A DNA stretch of 63,916 nucleotides. Origin: Rikenellaceae bacterium (GTDB taxonomy: Bacteria; Bacteroidota; Bacteroidia; Bacteroidales; Rikenellaceae). Of this stretch, positions 55,373-63,836 are shown in pieces. The stretch is taken from contig JAJBUQ010000007.1 of assembly GCA_020860245.1 (NCBI GenBank), positions 1 through 63,916 of the forward strand, given 5' to 3'. How positions within the stretch are numbered: position 1 is the stretch's first letter; each line of letters begins with the position of its first letter. The translations under genes were made by a program, and so were the position numbers. Below the pieces are notes generated by a model. That model searched no databases. It had not been told where the DNA came from and saw only the letters and a program-made list of their open reading frames with translations.

Positions 55373-56584
55373 TTATTTAGTTTTAAACAGTTCTTTAATA
55401 AATTCATCACCTTTAAGCGTGCCGTAAGAGCCTTCAGTGGCGCTTACCTCGTCATATTTATCCACGCTGTCCGCCTCATTCCCCGGTTTGTAGATAATGA
55501 ACGGTACCGGAGACTTTGTATGGGTCTTCCGACTGCAAGGAGTCGGATGATCCGGAAGGATTGCTATCGCAACAGGTTCTGTCCAGTTCTTAATTTCCTC
55601 GTATATAGGCTTGACTATGCGCGAATCGAGATATTCGATGGTCCTGACCTTCAATTCGTAGTCCCCCTCGTGTCCGGCTTCGTCGCTCGCTTCGATGTGC
55701 AGATAGACAAAGTCGTTGTTCCTCAGCGCCTCTATCGCCGCCTCCGCCTTGCCTTCGTAATTGGTATCGTACAGTCCTGTCGCGCCTTCCACATCGATAG
55801 GCTTTAATCCTGCGTAAACTCCGATGCCTTTGATAAGATCCACTGCGGAGATAACTGCTCCGGACCCGATGCCGTAGACATTCTGCATTTTATCCATAGC
55901 AGGCTTGTAGCCCGGAGACCATGCCCATATACTGTTAGCAGGGGATTTGCCTTCTTCAATTCTTTTAATGTTTACCGGATGGCCGGCAAGCAGCGCCTGC
56001 GATTTTATAGTCAATTCGTTGATAAGTCGTGCGGTGCGTTCTCCTTCCGGTGAAGTCGCCGTGACCATAACCTCCCTGAACGGAGTGCCCGGAACATCGT
56101 GAGGAGGAGTGCATTTAAGATTTTTATTCCCGCTTTTTATTTTTATAAGGTGTCGGTAAGATACTCCCGGATAGAAACTTACGGTGTCGTCTCCTAATTT
56201 TTCCTGAAGAAAATTTATGAGTTCCGTAGCCTCCTCTGTGGTTATATGGCCTGCAGAATGATTTTTTATCTTGTCGTTTTCTATCGTGAGAAGATTGCAG
56301 CGCATGACCATCTCTCCATCTTCTATCTCAACACCCATGCTTGCCGCTTCGAGAGAACCGCGTCCTTCGAACACCTTATTAAGGTCGTAGCCGAGAACGG
56401 ATAGATTTGCGATCTCGCTTCCCGGATGGAACCCTTCAGGTATAGTATCCAGGAGCCCGTTCCTTCCAAGTTTTGCGATACTGTCGATGTATGGCTTGTC
56501 GGCAGCCTGAAGAGGTGTCATTCCTCCGAGGGCATCGATAGGCTCGTCCGCCATACCGTCGCCTAATATTATTATACTTTTCAT
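55373..56584 (-). CDS. ApgM-type phosphoglycerate mutase-like protein, probable homoserine kinase
   Basis: This 403-aa member of the alkaline phosphatase superfamily related to archaeal cofactor-independent phosphoglycerate mutase has SIIILGDGMADEPIDALGG with metal-binding Asp, LHIEASDEAGHEGDYELKVR and LPDHPTPCSRKTHTKSPVPF. Wedged between thrA and thrC with no conventional thrB, it fits the annotated subgroup proposed to act as homoserine kinase. Direct activity is inferred from operon position. Confidence 0.88.
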   Translation of the reverse strand: MKSIIILGDGMADEPIDALGGMTPLQAADKPYIDSIAKLGRNGLLDTIPEGFHPGSEIANLSVLGYDLNKVFEGRGSLEAASMGVEIEDGEMVMRCNLLTIENDKIKNHSAGHITTEEATELINFLQEKLGDDTVSFYPGVSYRHLIKIKSGNKNLKCTPPHDVPGTPFREVMVTATSPEGERTARLINELTIKSQALLAGHPVNIKRIEEGKSPANSIWAWSPGYKPAMDKMQNVYGIGSGAVISAVDLIKGIGVYAGLKPIDVEGATGLYDTNYEGKAEAAIEALRNNDFVYLHIEASDEAGHEGDYELKVRTIEYLDSRIVKPIYEEIKNWTEPVAIAILPDHPTPCSRKTHTKSPVPFIIYKPGNEADSVDKYDEVSATEGSYGTLKGDEFIKELFKTK

Positions 56585-56608
56585 TTTACCGAAAATTTAC
56601 AGCGCTAT

Positions 56609-59044
56609 CTACCTTATGTTAGCTATGCTGATTATATCTGCGAATACTCCGGCAGCGGTAACGCTTGCGCCTGCACCGTAGCCTTTGATCTGGAGAGGAT
56701 ACTCGTTATAGCGTTCAGTTGTAAGAAGTACGATATTGTTGCTTCCCTCCAGATGATAGAACGGATGGGAACTCTCTATCTCACGGAGTCCGATCTCAGT
56801 CTTGCCGTCCTCAAGTTTAGCTACAAATCTCCATTTTTTGTTGTCCGCTGCAAGTTTTGTGCGTTTTTCTTCGAATTCGCGATCCAAAGCCGTTATATTG
56901 TTCCAGAAATCTTCCAACGATCCGTCGAAATATTTGGCCGGTACGAACAGATTCTTGACGACATCGCTCTGTTCGATGCGGTATCCCGCCTCCCTCGACA
57001 AGATAACCAGCTTACGGATAACGTCCGATCCGCTAAGGTCGATCCTCGGATCGGGTTCCGCATATCCCGCTTCCATAGCCATTTTGATTGCCTTGCTCAT
57101 AGGGGTCTTCTCGTCCATAACGTTGAATATGTAGTTCAATGTTCCGGATACCACAGCTTCAATCTTGATGATCTTATCTCCGCTGTTGATAAGATCGCCG
57201 ATAGTGTTTATTATCGGAAGCCCTGCGCCGACATTGGTTTCGAAGAGGAATTTTATCCCCCTCTTGCGCGATATTTTTTTCAGTTCCTGATAGCTCTCGT
57301 AATCCGACGATGCCGCGATCTTGTTTGCCGTTACCACGGATACGCTGTGTTGAAGCAGGTCCTTGTATATCGCCGCCACATCTGCACTCGCAGTACAATC
57401 CACGAATACAGAGTTGAAAATGTTCATGTTAAGAATCTCCTCCTTAAACTTCTCCGGAGTCGCTCTGTTTTCCGATTTTTCCAACTCTTCTTTGTATGTG
57501 TTCAGGTCGATGCCTTCCCGGTTGAGTATATATTTGCGTGAATTCGTTATACCTACGATATTTATTTTCAGCGCGTAATCTCTCTTCAGTTTCTCCTGCT
57601 GCATATTGATCTGCTCCAGAAGATTGCTTCCCACGAGCCCTGTGCCCGCAATAAATACGTTAAGGACCTGATATTCCGACAGGAAGAAAGAGTCGTGTAT
57701 GACGTTCATGGCCTTCCTGAGGCTCTCTATATTTATTACGAACGATATATTCGTCTCCGAAGCCCCCTGAGCACATGCTATGACGTTTACGCCGTTTACG
57801 CCCAGAGTTCCGAACAGTTTGCCCGCGATTCCCGGAGTGTGTTTCATATTATCTCCGACGATAGCGACAGTCGCGAGATTGGGCTCTTTTTTCAGTTTGT
57901 TTATCTCTCCGAGCTCGATCTCCTGCACGAACTCATCGGACAGTACCTTGATTGCAATATCCGCGTCGCCGTTCTTGACTCCTATGGAGATCGTATTCTC
58001 CGACGATGCCTGCGAAACAAAGAATACGCTTATTCCGGCTTTGGCCAATGCCTTGAATATGCGGTAATTAACCCCGATAATTCCTACCATGCCCATGCCC
58101 TGCACGGTTATAAGACAAGTGTCGTTTATGGAGGATATCCCTTTGATAGCTTTGGACTGGTCGTGCGTGCGGTCTCTCGAAATAAATGTTCCCTTAGCCT
58201 CAGGGTTAAAGGTATTCTTGATAACTATCGGAATATTTGCGTGATAGGCCGGGAATATGGTCGGAGGGTAAATTACCTTCGCGCCGAAATTACATAACTC
58301 CATAGCCTCGACGTAACTGAGATTGTCGATAACGTAGGCATTGTTTATCACCCTCGAATCCGCGGTCATAAACCCGTCTACGTCCGTCCATATCTCTAAT
58401 TGACGCGCACCCAGCCTCGATGCGAGGATAGCTGCAGTATAATCCGAACCACCGCGTCCGAGATTGGTTATCTCGTCTGTGTCCTTGTCCGTGGATATAA
58501 ATCCCTGTACCACCGCGACCTGAGGCAGTTCATTAAAGGCCTCCCCTATAAGTTTGTTGGTAAGATCGAAGTCGACGATGTGCTTATTGAAGTGTGTGGA
58601 TGTCTTGATAAATTTTCTTGCATCGTACCATACGCTGTCTTTGATAACTCCGCTGATTATTACAGAAGACAGCCGCTCTCCGTAACTTACTATGGCGTCG
58701 TTGGTCCTCTCGGATAAGTCCTTGATAAGGAATAACCCTTTGAGAATATTCTCAAGTTCGTCAAACAAATGTACGATCTTCTTTTTGACCTCATCCTTGT
58801 TCTTATCGGGAACTACCTTATTTATCGTATCGAAATGGCGTTGATATATCTCTTTAAACTCATCCGCGTACGTGCAGTCCCCTTCCGACGCAGCCTTCGC
58901 CGTCTGAAGCAGCAGGTCGGTTATTCCGCCCATTGCGGATACTACGACGATGATGTTCTCATTCTCCGATTCAACGATTTTTTTTACGTTCAGGATCGCT
59001 TCCGCGGTACCTACGGATGTACCGCCAAATTTCAATACTTTCAT
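56609..59044 (-). CDS. thrA: Bifunctional aspartate kinase / homoserine dehydrogenase
   Basis: This 811-aa ThrA-type fusion has an aspartate kinase (MKVLKFGGTSVGTAEAILNV, then NLGRGGSDYTAAILASRLGA), two ACT domains (~310-460; AIVGDNMKHTPGIAGKLFGT) and a homoserine dehydrogenase (NVFIAGTGLVGSNLLEQINM, then GTLNYIFNVM). It catalyses the first and third steps toward threonine and methionine. The ACT domains suggest feedback control by threonine. First gene of the operon thrA-apgM-thrC-cysE. Confidence 0.96.
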   Translation of the reverse strand: MKVLKFGGTSVGTAEAILNVKKIVESENENIIVVVSAMGGITDLLLQTAKAASEGDCTYADEFKEIYQRHFDTINKVVPDKNKDEVKKKIVHLFDELENILKGLFLIKDLSERTNDAIVSYGERLSSVIISGVIKDSVWYDARKFIKTSTHFNKHIVDFDLTNKLIGEAFNELPQVAVVQGFISTDKDTDEITNLGRGGSDYTAAILASRLGARQLEIWTDVDGFMTADSRVINNAYVIDNLSYVEAMELCNFGAKVIYPPTIFPAYHANIPIVIKNTFNPEAKGTFISRDRTHDQSKAIKGISSINDTCLITVQGMGMVGIIGVNYRIFKALAKAGISVFFVSQASSENTISIGVKNGDADIAIKVLSDEFVQEIELGEINKLKKEPNLATVAIVGDNMKHTPGIAGKLFGTLGVNGVNVIACAQGASETNISFVINIESLRKAMNVIHDSFFLSEYQVLNVFIAGTGLVGSNLLEQINMQQEKLKRDYALKINIVGITNSRKYILNREGIDLNTYKEELEKSENRATPEKFKEEILNMNIFNSVFVDCTASADVAAIYKDLLQHSVSVVTANKIAASSDYESYQELKKISRKRGIKFLFETNVGAGLPIINTIGDLINSGDKIIKIEAVVSGTLNYIFNVMDEKTPMSKAIKMAMEAGYAEPDPRIDLSGSDVIRKLVILSREAGYRIEQSDVVKNLFVPAKYFDGSLEDFWNNITALDREFEEKRTKLAADNKKWRFVAKLEDGKTEIGLREIESSHPFYHLEGSNNIVLLTTERYNEYPLQIKGYGAGASVTAAGVFADIISIANIR

Positions 59045-59164
59045 TTGATATATAAGTATAAAGAGTGTGCAATTTTTTAAACTACAATATTACTGAATTT
59101 TTGTCAAATATCATTGCTGTTTGTAAAATCACCGCTCCTTTTTGGATATTCGACCGGAAAAAAT

Positions 59165-59194
59165 TGGTATTTAGTTTTTATGTCCTATTTTTGT
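59165..59194 (+). promoter_or_regulatory. Promoter of the DUF5606 gene
   Basis: TTGG at 59165-59168 and TATTTTTG at 59187-59194 are 18 bp apart, with the start codon 28 nt downstream. Confidence 0.6.
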
Positions 59195-59222
59195 GCCGGA
59201 TAATTTTTAAGCAAATTGATTT

Positions 59223-59639
59223 ATGGATCTTAAGGATATTTTAGCAATTTCCGGTCAGCCGGGACTATACAAATTCATAGCACAGAGTACGAACGGTGTT
59301 ATTGTAGAATCGCTTGCCGATGGCAGACGTTCGAATGTAAGCGCATCTGCAAGGGTGAGTTCGATGGGAGAAATATCGATCTATACGGATGGCGAAGACA
59401 TGCCTATCGAAAAAGTATTCCAGAACATATACCGGGACACGGATGGAAAAGAGACAATCAGCCATAAATCATCTGCGGATGAACTGAAAAATTATTTTGG
59501 AAAAATACTTCCCGAATACGACAAGGATCAAGTGCATGTGTCGGATATTAAAAAAGTAATATCATGGTATAACATGCTTCTTGCAAAGGGGTTGATTGAC
59601 CTGGAGGAGAAAAAGGAAGATGAGGAAGCAGAAAAATAA
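59223..59639 (+). CDS. DUF5606-family protein
   Basis: This 138-aa protein opens LKDILAISGQPGLYKFIAQS, followed by ESLADGRRSNVSASARVSSM and KVFQNIYRDTDGKE, ending in an acidic tail (EEKKEDEEAEK). The family is conserved in Bacteroidota and uncharacterised; no signal peptide, so cytoplasmic. Confidence 0.9.
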   Translation: MDLKDILAISGQPGLYKFIAQSTNGVIVESLADGRRSNVSASARVSSMGEISIYTDGEDMPIEKVFQNIYRDTDGKETISHKSSADELKNYFGKILPEYDKDQVHVSDIKKVISWYNMLLAKGLIDLEEKKEDEEAEK

Positions 59640-59660
59640 TTTTTAACGTTTATTAAAATA

Positions 59661-59696
59661 AAAAAAATGGGAACCCGAAAGGTTCCCATTTTTTTC
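59661..59696. terminator. Bidirectional terminator between DUF5606 and fabI
   Basis: AAAAAAATGGGAACC-CGAAA-GGTTCCCATTTTTTT is a long perfect stem with A and T runs on both sides, serving both convergent genes. Confidence 0.9.
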
Positions 59697-59705
59697 ATCA
59701 GATAT

Positions 59706-60572
59706 TTATTTAGGGTTTTTAACGTCCTTATATTCGAGCTCTTGCTCCATCTCTACGAGATTTTTATTATAGACGCTCATTGCTCTGCGGCTCATTCCCA
59801 TGCTCGAAAATCCTCCGTCGTGGAATAGATTCTGCATTGTTACCTTCCTCGTCAGATCCGAGAACAACGTAAGGACGTAATCTGCGCAGTCGAGAGCCGT
59901 AGCGTTGCCGAGCGGTGACATCCTGTCGGAGAAGTCCATAAGCCCGTCCAGACCCATTACGCCGCTTCCCGCCGTCGTAGGGGTGGGAGACTGGGATACG
60001 GTATTGATCCTTACTTTTTTCTCGCGTCCGTAAATATATCCGAAGCTCCTTGCGATAGACTCGAGAAGTGCTTTGGCGTCCGCCATATCGTTGTAACCGT
60101 ATAATGTTCTTTGAGCAGCTATATACGATAACGCTACGATCGATCCCCAGTCGTTGATAGCGTCTTTTTTTCTTGCCACCTGAATAACTTTGTGGAATGA
60201 AAGAGCAGATATATCGAGGGTCTTGGCAAGGTAATTATAGTCGAGATCATCGTAAGTACGCCCCTTCCTTACGTTAGGAGACATTCCGATAGAATGTAGA
60301 ATGAAATCGAATTTACCTCCGTGGAATTCCATAGCCTTATCGAAGAGGTTTTCGAGGTCTTCGATGCTGGTAGCATCCGCTGGAATCACGATAGAATTGG
60401 TTTTTTCGGCGAGTTGATCGATCGTTCCCATTCTCATCGACACGGAAGTGTTCGAAAGAACGATCGACGCCCCTTCTTCGTGAGCGCGTTCAGCTACCTT
60501 CCATGCTATGGAATTCTCGTTCAAAGCTCCGAATATGAGCCCTTTTTTGCCTTTTAAAAGATTATATGACAT
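59706..60572 (-). CDS. fabI: Enoyl-[acyl-carrier-protein] reductase (NADH)
   Basis: This 288-aa SDR-family enzyme has the catalytic Tyr-x6-Lys in YNDMADAK, preceded by SIVALSYIAAQRTLYG, and the N-terminal GLIFGALNENSIAWKVAERA cofactor loop. It performs the last reduction of fatty acid elongation and is the target class of triclosan-type inhibitors. Confidence 0.95.
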   Translation of the reverse strand: MSYNLLKGKKGLIFGALNENSIAWKVAERAHEEGASIVLSNTSVSMRMGTIDQLAEKTNSIVIPADATSIEDLENLFDKAMEFHGGKFDFILHSIGMSPNVRKGRTYDDLDYNYLAKTLDISALSFHKVIQVARKKDAINDWGSIVALSYIAAQRTLYGYNDMADAKALLESIARSFGYIYGREKKVRINTVSQSPTPTTAGSGVMGLDGLMDFSDRMSPLGNATALDCADYVLTLFSDLTRKVTMQNLFHDGGFSSMGMSRRAMSVYNKNLVEMEQELEYKDVKNPK

Positions 60573-60639
60573 AATTAATGTTCTTGTTTACAGATAATTG
60601 CCTTTTTTAAGATTTAATTTTATCTGTATGTTTCCGTCG

Positions 60640-60647
60640 CAAAGATA
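60640..60647 (-). promoter_or_regulatory. -7 element (TATCTTTG) of fabI
   Basis: On the minus strand TATCTTTG lies 67 nt upstream of the fabI start in the gap before the divergent GH43 gene. The -33 box is weak. Confidence 0.45.
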
Positions 60648-60723
60648 TAATCTTTTGTTAAAAGGGCTTATATTTGACTTCGGAATACCAAAATTTTAAT
60701 GAATATAACCAAAATTCAAAAGT

Positions 60724-61710
60724 ATGTGGACAAAGTTATTAAAAGCCAGTTTGTTATTATCAGGCATTGCCGTCTCTATCGTTTCGTTCGGAGCGGTTAG
60801 AGATACTGTAATCGTTACTGACGGCAATCCGTTATTTACACATAAATATACCGCCGATCCAGCCGTACTCGTTCACGATGGCGTGTTCTATTTGTATGCA
60901 GGACACGACCAGTGCCCTCCGGATAGAGAGAGATACCAGATTCACGAATGGCTTGTCTTCTCGACAACGGATATGAAAACGTGGACCGAGCATCCGGTTC
61001 CGTTGAAAGCGAGGGACTTCGAGTGGGCTTCCGGAGATGCTTGGGCGGCGCAGGTTATCGAAAGGGACGGTAAATTCTACTGGTATGTGACTGTATCCCA
61101 TGCTGATATTCACGGTAAGGCGATAGGGGTCGCGGTATCTGATTCTCCGACGGGGCCGTTCGTGGATGCGCGCGGCAGTGCGCTAATTACCAACGATATG
61201 ACCACCGAATATACCAAAATAAGCTGGGATGATATCGACCCTACCGTGTGGATCGACGATGACGGCCAGGCGTATCTGATCTGGGGGAACACTCAATGTT
61301 ATTACGCTAAACTAAAGGATAATATGATCGAGCTCGACAGTGAGATAATGACGTTCGACCTGCCGCGTTTCACCGAGGCTCCGTGGATTCACAAGAAAGA
61401 CGATTGGTACTATCTCTCTTATGCGTCGGAATTCCCTGAAAAAATCTGTTACGCTATGAGTAAAAATATTGAAGGTCCTTGGGAGTATAAAGGAATTCTT
61501 AACGAGATTGCTGGAAATTCGAACACCAATCATCAGGCTATCGTCGAGTATAAAGGTAAATGGTACTTTGTTTATCACAATGGAGCGGTGAATACCAGAG
61601 GGGGTAGTTACAGACGTTCGGTGTGTATCGATTATCTTTATTATAACGAGGACGGTACTATGAAGAGGGTTGTAATGACCTCCGAAGGGGTCAATCCGAT
61701 CGAAAATTAA
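60724..61710 (+). CDS. Glycoside hydrolase family 43 protein
   Basis: This 328-aa protein has a signal peptide (LLSGIAVSIVSFGAV) and a five-bladed beta-propeller. The GH43 acids are visible: base Asp in YTADPAVLVHDGVFYLYAGH, pKa-modulating Asp in WDDIDPTVWIDDDGQAYLIW, and acid Glu in RFTEAPWIHKKDDWYYLSY; the central His is in NTNHQAIVEY. Activity is probably arabinofuranosidase or xylosidase on plant-type glycans. No SusCD pair is adjacent. Confidence 0.92.
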   Translation: MWTKLLKASLLLSGIAVSIVSFGAVRDTVIVTDGNPLFTHKYTADPAVLVHDGVFYLYAGHDQCPPDRERYQIHEWLVFSTTDMKTWTEHPVPLKARDFEWASGDAWAAQVIERDGKFYWYVTVSHADIHGKAIGVAVSDSPTGPFVDARGSALITNDMTTEYTKISWDDIDPTVWIDDDGQAYLIWGNTQCYYAKLKDNMIELDSEIMTFDLPRFTEAPWIHKKDDWYYLSYASEFPEKICYAMSKNIEGPWEYKGILNEIAGNSNTNHQAIVEYKGKWYFVYHNGAVNTRGGSYRRSVCIDYLYYNEDGTMKRVVMTSEGVNPIEN

Positions 61711-61712
61711 TA

Positions 61713-61730
61713 TTTACTCAATTGAGTAAA
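61713..61730. promoter_or_regulatory. 18-bp perfect palindrome TTTACTCAATTGAGTAAA after the GH43 gene
   Basis: The palindrome begins 3 bp after the GH43 stop. Its left part recurs at 61976-61988 (TTTACTCAATTGA). It lacks the GC-rich stem of a terminator and looks more like a protein-binding dyad. The remainder of the 61711-62106 gap is AT-rich, with nothing else I can support except a terminator at its end. Confidence 0.45.
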
Positions 61731-62057
61731 TTGAGGGATTTTGCTTCAAGTCTTTGCATGGCCCATGAGACAATGCGTTGGAAATATGTAAATTACTCCG
61801 GCTTATTATTTACGCAATTAAGAATGTTTGTCGTTTGAATTTTTGTAAGGCCGTATCGATTAGAGATTAGGTAAGCATAATTAATCTCGTTTTAAGTAAT
61901 TTATGTCCAAACAGTAAACAGTCAAAATCTTTAATTACGAGGTTATAGCCCGGAAGAGTTGTTTTCGGTTCGATGTTTACTCAATTGAAATACTCCATAT
62001 CGGATATTTGGTAGGACGACAGAGAAAAAAGTAGAAAATATTATAACGAATAAAAAT

Positions 62058-62090
62058 AAAAAGACCGGTTTATAACGGTCTTTTTATTTA
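62058..62090 (-). terminator. Terminator of the GIN-domain gene
   Basis: AAAAAGACCG and CGGTCTTTTT (62058-62067, 62076-62085) pair around GTTTATAA, downstream of the minus-strand gene ending at 62107. It could serve both strands. Confidence 0.82.
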
Positions 62091-62106
62091 TGTTTTTTAA
62101 TTAATA

Positions 62107-62787
62107 TTAAAGGCTGAACTGCTCCACGCTTCCGAGCATTTTTTCGGATACTTTGAGAACTTCCGGAGTACCTTTGTAATATATCACCGCGCTGCTTCCG
62201 CTCGTGGCGTCGAGTTTGTCTGTTCCCCACACGAATATCTCCGCTCCGAACCGCGATCTTACCGTTGCCGATTTTGCTTCGAGATTGCGGGCGTCGATCT
62301 TACTCTTAGAGTTGGCGTCGATGTTCAGATATTCGGTATCACCCTCGATTATGGCGTTAGAATTGCCTTCCGCCACGATAGTAAGGTCCTTCGTGTCGAC
62401 TTCCATAGAAAGATTCGCACCGGACGAAAGATTCACTTTAAAGATACCGTTGTCTACGAACTCTTCGAATGTAGCCCGTGCTTTGACAAGATTCAGTTCG
62501 TTTATATTCTTATAATATATCGTTACCTCCGCGCGGCTCTCCTTCTGGGAGTTGGATTTAAGCCTTATCGACAGATTGCCGTTCTTCACATTCCAGTCCA
62601 CCTTATTTATTTCTGTGTTTACAAGTGTCATCTCCAGAGCGTTCCTGTCCGACTGAACAAGAGTGGCATTAATGGTTCCCGATAGGGTGATCTGGTTGAA
62701 ATCCTGGAGGTTATCCGATTTTATCTCCTGTGCGGACAGGGCGAGTACGCTGACGAGAAGCACTGCCACAAAAATTAATTTTTTCAT
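62107..62787 (-). CDS. Exported GIN-domain (DUF2807) protein
   Basis: This 226-aa protein has a signal peptide (MKKLIFVAVLLVSVLALSAQ) and a DUF2807 right-handed beta-helix-like repeat protein with LQDFNQITLSGTINATLVQS at its start and VNLSSGANLSMEVDTKDLTI, EGNSNAIIEGDTEYLNIDAN in the middle. The family is common in Bacteroidota as a putative auto-transported or envelope adhesin-like domain; its function is unknown. Confidence 0.88.
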   Translation of the reverse strand: MKKLIFVAVLLVSVLALSAQEIKSDNLQDFNQITLSGTINATLVQSDRNALEMTLVNTEINKVDWNVKNGNLSIRLKSNSQKESRAEVTIYYKNINELNLVKARATFEEFVDNGIFKVNLSSGANLSMEVDTKDLTIVAEGNSNAIIEGDTEYLNIDANSKSKIDARNLEAKSATVRSRFGAEIFVWGTDKLDATSGSSAVIYYKGTPEVLKVSEKMLGSVEQFSL

Positions 62788-62875
62788 ATCTCTTACAATT
62801 TCTTATTTACGCTCAAAAACTTAGATGCAAAGGTAAAAAAAATGGCAACTACCGCAACTGTAAGAAAAAGTAAAT

Positions 62876-63418
62876 TCAGTTTTCGAGCGTTTTCTTCATG
62901 GTTATCGAGATTGCCGCAAGGAGTTTTATAACACAATAGGAAAAAACGGATATGAAAATTATTCCCCAGAATGAAGCGAGGGCTTTGAAGAGGAGATCCT
63001 TACGGTCCTGACCCGCGAGGTTCGCCGCTATCAAGATGAAAATTATCAGCGACGCGGTGAATGTGGTGTAAAAAATAAAACGGGATATTCGTTTACATTT
63101 AATCTCAGTGCGGATGTCGATTCGGGGCGTTGCGTTGCGTATATGCCGGATACCGTCCTCCGCCGCAGCCTGACGGATCTCCTCCGCCTCCGTGTGGTTA
63201 GGTGCGGTCTTATCGGTGTGGCTGCTTGTTCCGGCATCTGCCGGGGAGGCGGGGTCGTCCATTATTTCGTGGTTCGTAAATGGGTGGGGTTCGTTGCTAC
63301 CCGTTCGGTCATCCGTCCCGAAGTGATGAAATTCATTCCGCACGGAGGCGTGGAGAGTGGGCATGATATTATCTTTCACTGTCGATTTGTCGGCTGGTAG
63401 ATGGCGTTTGTCGTTCAT
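62876..63418 (-). CDS. Unrecognised membrane protein with two C-terminal helices
   Basis: In this 180-aa protein the first ~105 residues are polar and low in complexity (HLPADKSTVKDNIMPTLHAS, DPASPADAGTSSHTDKTAPN). Two membrane helices follow (FYTTFTASLIIFILIAANLA and FWGIIFISVFSYCVIKLLAA) with a short basic tail. I do not recognise the family. The start is uncertain: the polar part has unusual codon composition, and a shorter protein beginning near residue 80 is possible. It lies next to the terminal hairpin array. Confidence 0.5.
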   Translation of the reverse strand: MNDKRHLPADKSTVKDNIMPTLHASVRNEFHHFGTDDRTGSNEPHPFTNHEIMDDPASPADAGTSSHTDKTAPNHTEAEEIRQAAAEDGIRHIRNATPRIDIRTEIKCKRISRFIFYTTFTASLIIFILIAANLAGQDRKDLLFKALASFWGIIFISVFSYCVIKLLAAISITMKKTLEN

Positions 63419-63474
63419 TTCTAATAAATTAAATTTTAACGATTCCGCGCTGTTTTTGAAAACCGTATAAAAAT

Positions 63475-63536
63475 GCGCAGGTGCAATACCTTCCGGTAGG
63501 TAGTTTAAAGGACCCCTTTCGGGTATTGCCCCGCGC
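63475..63536. repeat. Diverged hairpin related to the terminal tandem repeats
   Basis: GCGCAGGTGCAATACC (63475-63490) pairs with GGTATTGCCCCGCGC (63522-63536): 8 bp, one mismatch, 2 bp, one bulge, 4 bp. Its 5' arm is the same length as, and 12/16 identical to, the 5' arms of the three repeats at 63584-63916, and the 3' arm changes to match. It is probably an older copy of the same unit. Confidence 0.6.
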
Positions 63537-63583
63537 TTAAAATCTGCCGTATCTTCCTGTTATCGGTTTAAAGTATTGATTTA

Positions 63584-63710
63584 TATACATTAAACAAAGA
63601 GCGCAGAAACAACACCCTATTCGTTGGTCGTGGAAACCTTAACATGGTGTGCTGTCCTGCGCCCAAGCCTGTCCTCTCATTTCCTGCAATATGAATATAG
63701 GGCGCATTTT
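63584..63710. repeat. Terminal tandem repeat, copy 1 (127 bp)
   Basis: The unit starts TATACATTAAACAAAGAGCGCAG. Arms GCGCAG..ACAACACC and GGTGT..TGT.CTGCGC form a long hairpin. The apical part contains ATTCGTTGGTCGTGGAAACC with a small inner stem GGT/ACC, and a unique spacer TTCCTGCAATATGAATATAG follows. The loop is shared with copy 3. Confidence 0.8.
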
Positions 63711-63836
63711 TATACATTAAACAAAGAGCGCAGAGACAACACCCTCTTCATCGGCTTCGCGAGCCTAACATGGTGTGCTGTCCTGCGCCCAAGCCTGTCC
63801 TTTAATTTCCTGCAATATGAATATAGGGCGCATTTT
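63711..63836. repeat. Terminal tandem repeat, copy 2 (126 bp)
   Basis: This copy has the same arms and spacer as copy 1, but the apical loop is replaced by CTTCATCGGCTTCGCGAGCC, whose inner stem is GGCT/AGCC around TCGCG. The substitution of both sides of the inner stem relative to copy 1 keeps pairing. Confidence 0.8.

Noticed and set aside
3282-59044. Whole-genome use of TGA as tryptophan
   Set aside because: Long conserved genes (mutS, RND permease, thrA, glyS) use only TGG internally, and TGA is a sensible stop in several genes, including hisB, hisH, ruvB and doxX. Only local decay or suppression remains possible.
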